Shown one piece after another: positions 4,789 through 5,291 of a DNA stretch of 5,291 nucleotides (positions are counted from its first letter, which is position 1; every line of letters starts with the position of its first letter). The DNA comes from an uncultured Collinsella sp. (GTDB lineage Bacteria; Actinomycetota; Coriobacteriia; Coriobacteriales; Coriobacteriaceae). The notes under the pieces were generated by a model, which did not search any database, was not told the origin of the DNA, and worked only from the letters and a program-made list of their open reading frames with translations. The translations under genes and the position numbers were made by a program. Location: the NCBI GenBank assembly GCA_902465115.1, contig CABQMC010000123.1:1-5291 (forward strand). Reading direction: 5' to 3'.

Positions 4789-5291
4789 CAATCAGGGGCA
4801 GCGCAGGCACATCGGGCGATTCGACACGGGCGGCAAAACCCGCCTCGGTCAGCTCGATGACCTCGGTAAACGTTGCGTCGAAGAATTTCTCGGTCAGCAG
4901 GCGGTATGGCGGATGGTCGGGCTCGCCGGGGTTTTCGCGCACGATCTCGTGCATAACGCCGATGGTCTTGAGCACATACTCCTTATGGATGGGATACTGC
5001 CCAAAACGCGTCGCCGCAGTATACAGGCGATCGGTCGCACGCGGAATCGAAACAATGCCGAGCGTCTTGCCGAACCAGTCAAAGTCGCCTTGCTTTTTAA
5101 TGCGGAACTCCTCGCACGGCTTGCCGCCGTGCGCCTCCAGGTACTGATTCACGCGCGTATTCCACACGGTATCGGCCACGAGGTGAGACCAAACGCCCAG
5201 CGTCAGATCGAGCAGCGACTGCGCCACGTCATCGGGCGCGAGCGAAAGCTCGCTAGCACCGGGACCGGCAACCGGCTCGGCATCCTTGTAG
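4778..5291 (-). CDS. C-terminal 170 residues of a helical protein with an HxxxD motif, possibly Zn-dependent phospholipase C-like; 5' end outside window
   Basis: The frame is open to the right window edge, so the true start lies outside. A GTG at 5227 has no ribosome site, and the frame continues upstream of it, so it is unlikely to be the start. The visible part begins with a low-complexity linker rich in Ala, Pro and Gly, followed by the helix LGVWSHLVADTVWNTRV with His36 and Asp40 of the visible fragment in an HxxxD arrangement. This pattern and the following Trp-Asn resemble helical Zn-dependent phospholipase C family proteins, where HxxxD supplies metal ligands. The remaining ligands would lie upstream and cannot be checked. 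The rest is mixed helix with FRIKKQGDFDWFG and no membrane segment. The family call is tentative. The gene converges on the nuclease-like gene with a four-base stop overlap and no terminator between. Confidence 0.6.
   Translation of the reverse strand, partial: YKDAEPVAGPGASELSLAPDDVAQSLLDLTLGVWSHLVADTVWNTRVNQYLEAHGGKPCEEFRIKKQGDFDWFGKTLGIVSIPRATDRLYTAATRFGQYPIHKEYVLKTIGVMHEIVRENPGEPDHPPYRLLTEKFFDATFTEVIELTEAGFAARVESPDVPALPLIASC

Noticed and set aside
5225..5227. GTG as the start of the right-edge minus-strand gene
   Set aside because: No ribosome site precedes it and the frame stays open to the window edge, so the gene most likely begins outside.

Overview
This window looks like chromosome from a GC-rich Gram-positive anaerobe, most likely a member of the Coriobacteriia such as Collinsella. 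That placement is an inference. It rests on the GC-rich codons, the strong AGGAGG-type ribosome sites, and the resemblance of the 3708-4781 product to an endonuclease-like hypothetical family I associate with that class. No rRNA, tRNA, CRISPR array, transposase gene or phage gene is visible.

Layout. (1) Positions 1-1384, minus strand: the first 461 residues of a type II (calcium-type) P-type cation ATPase, cut by the left window edge. (2) Positions 1385-1825: a divergent intergenic region of about 440 bases, with a weak promoter candidate for the ATPase, small palindromes, a direct-repeat pair and the probable pyruvate kinase promoter. (3) Positions 1826-3286, plus strand: a complete pyruvate kinase gene, followed at 3315-3351 by a near-ideal rho-independent terminator. 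(4) Positions 3352-3707: about 355 bases without a gene. This stretch is dominated by an inverted-repeat element at 3530-3656 whose outer 25-base arms match at 23 positions. (5) Positions 3708-4781, plus strand: a 357-residue protein with an AbiEi-like middle region and a C-terminal domain resembling PD-(D/E)XK nucleases. (6) Positions 4778-5291, minus strand: the C-terminal 170 residues of a helical protein with an HxxxD motif, cut by the right edge. Its stop codon overlaps that of gene 5.

The ATPase and pyruvate kinase are ordinary housekeeping functions (cation export, last step of glycolysis) and are divergently transcribed. Nothing shows that they work together. The part most worth a second look is the inverted-repeat element plus the nuclease-like gene directly downstream. 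The element's loop carries a 21-base motif that recurs, with one substitution and one single-base gap, upstream of the pyruvate kinase promoter. This suggests a shared regulatory or repeat sequence in this genome.
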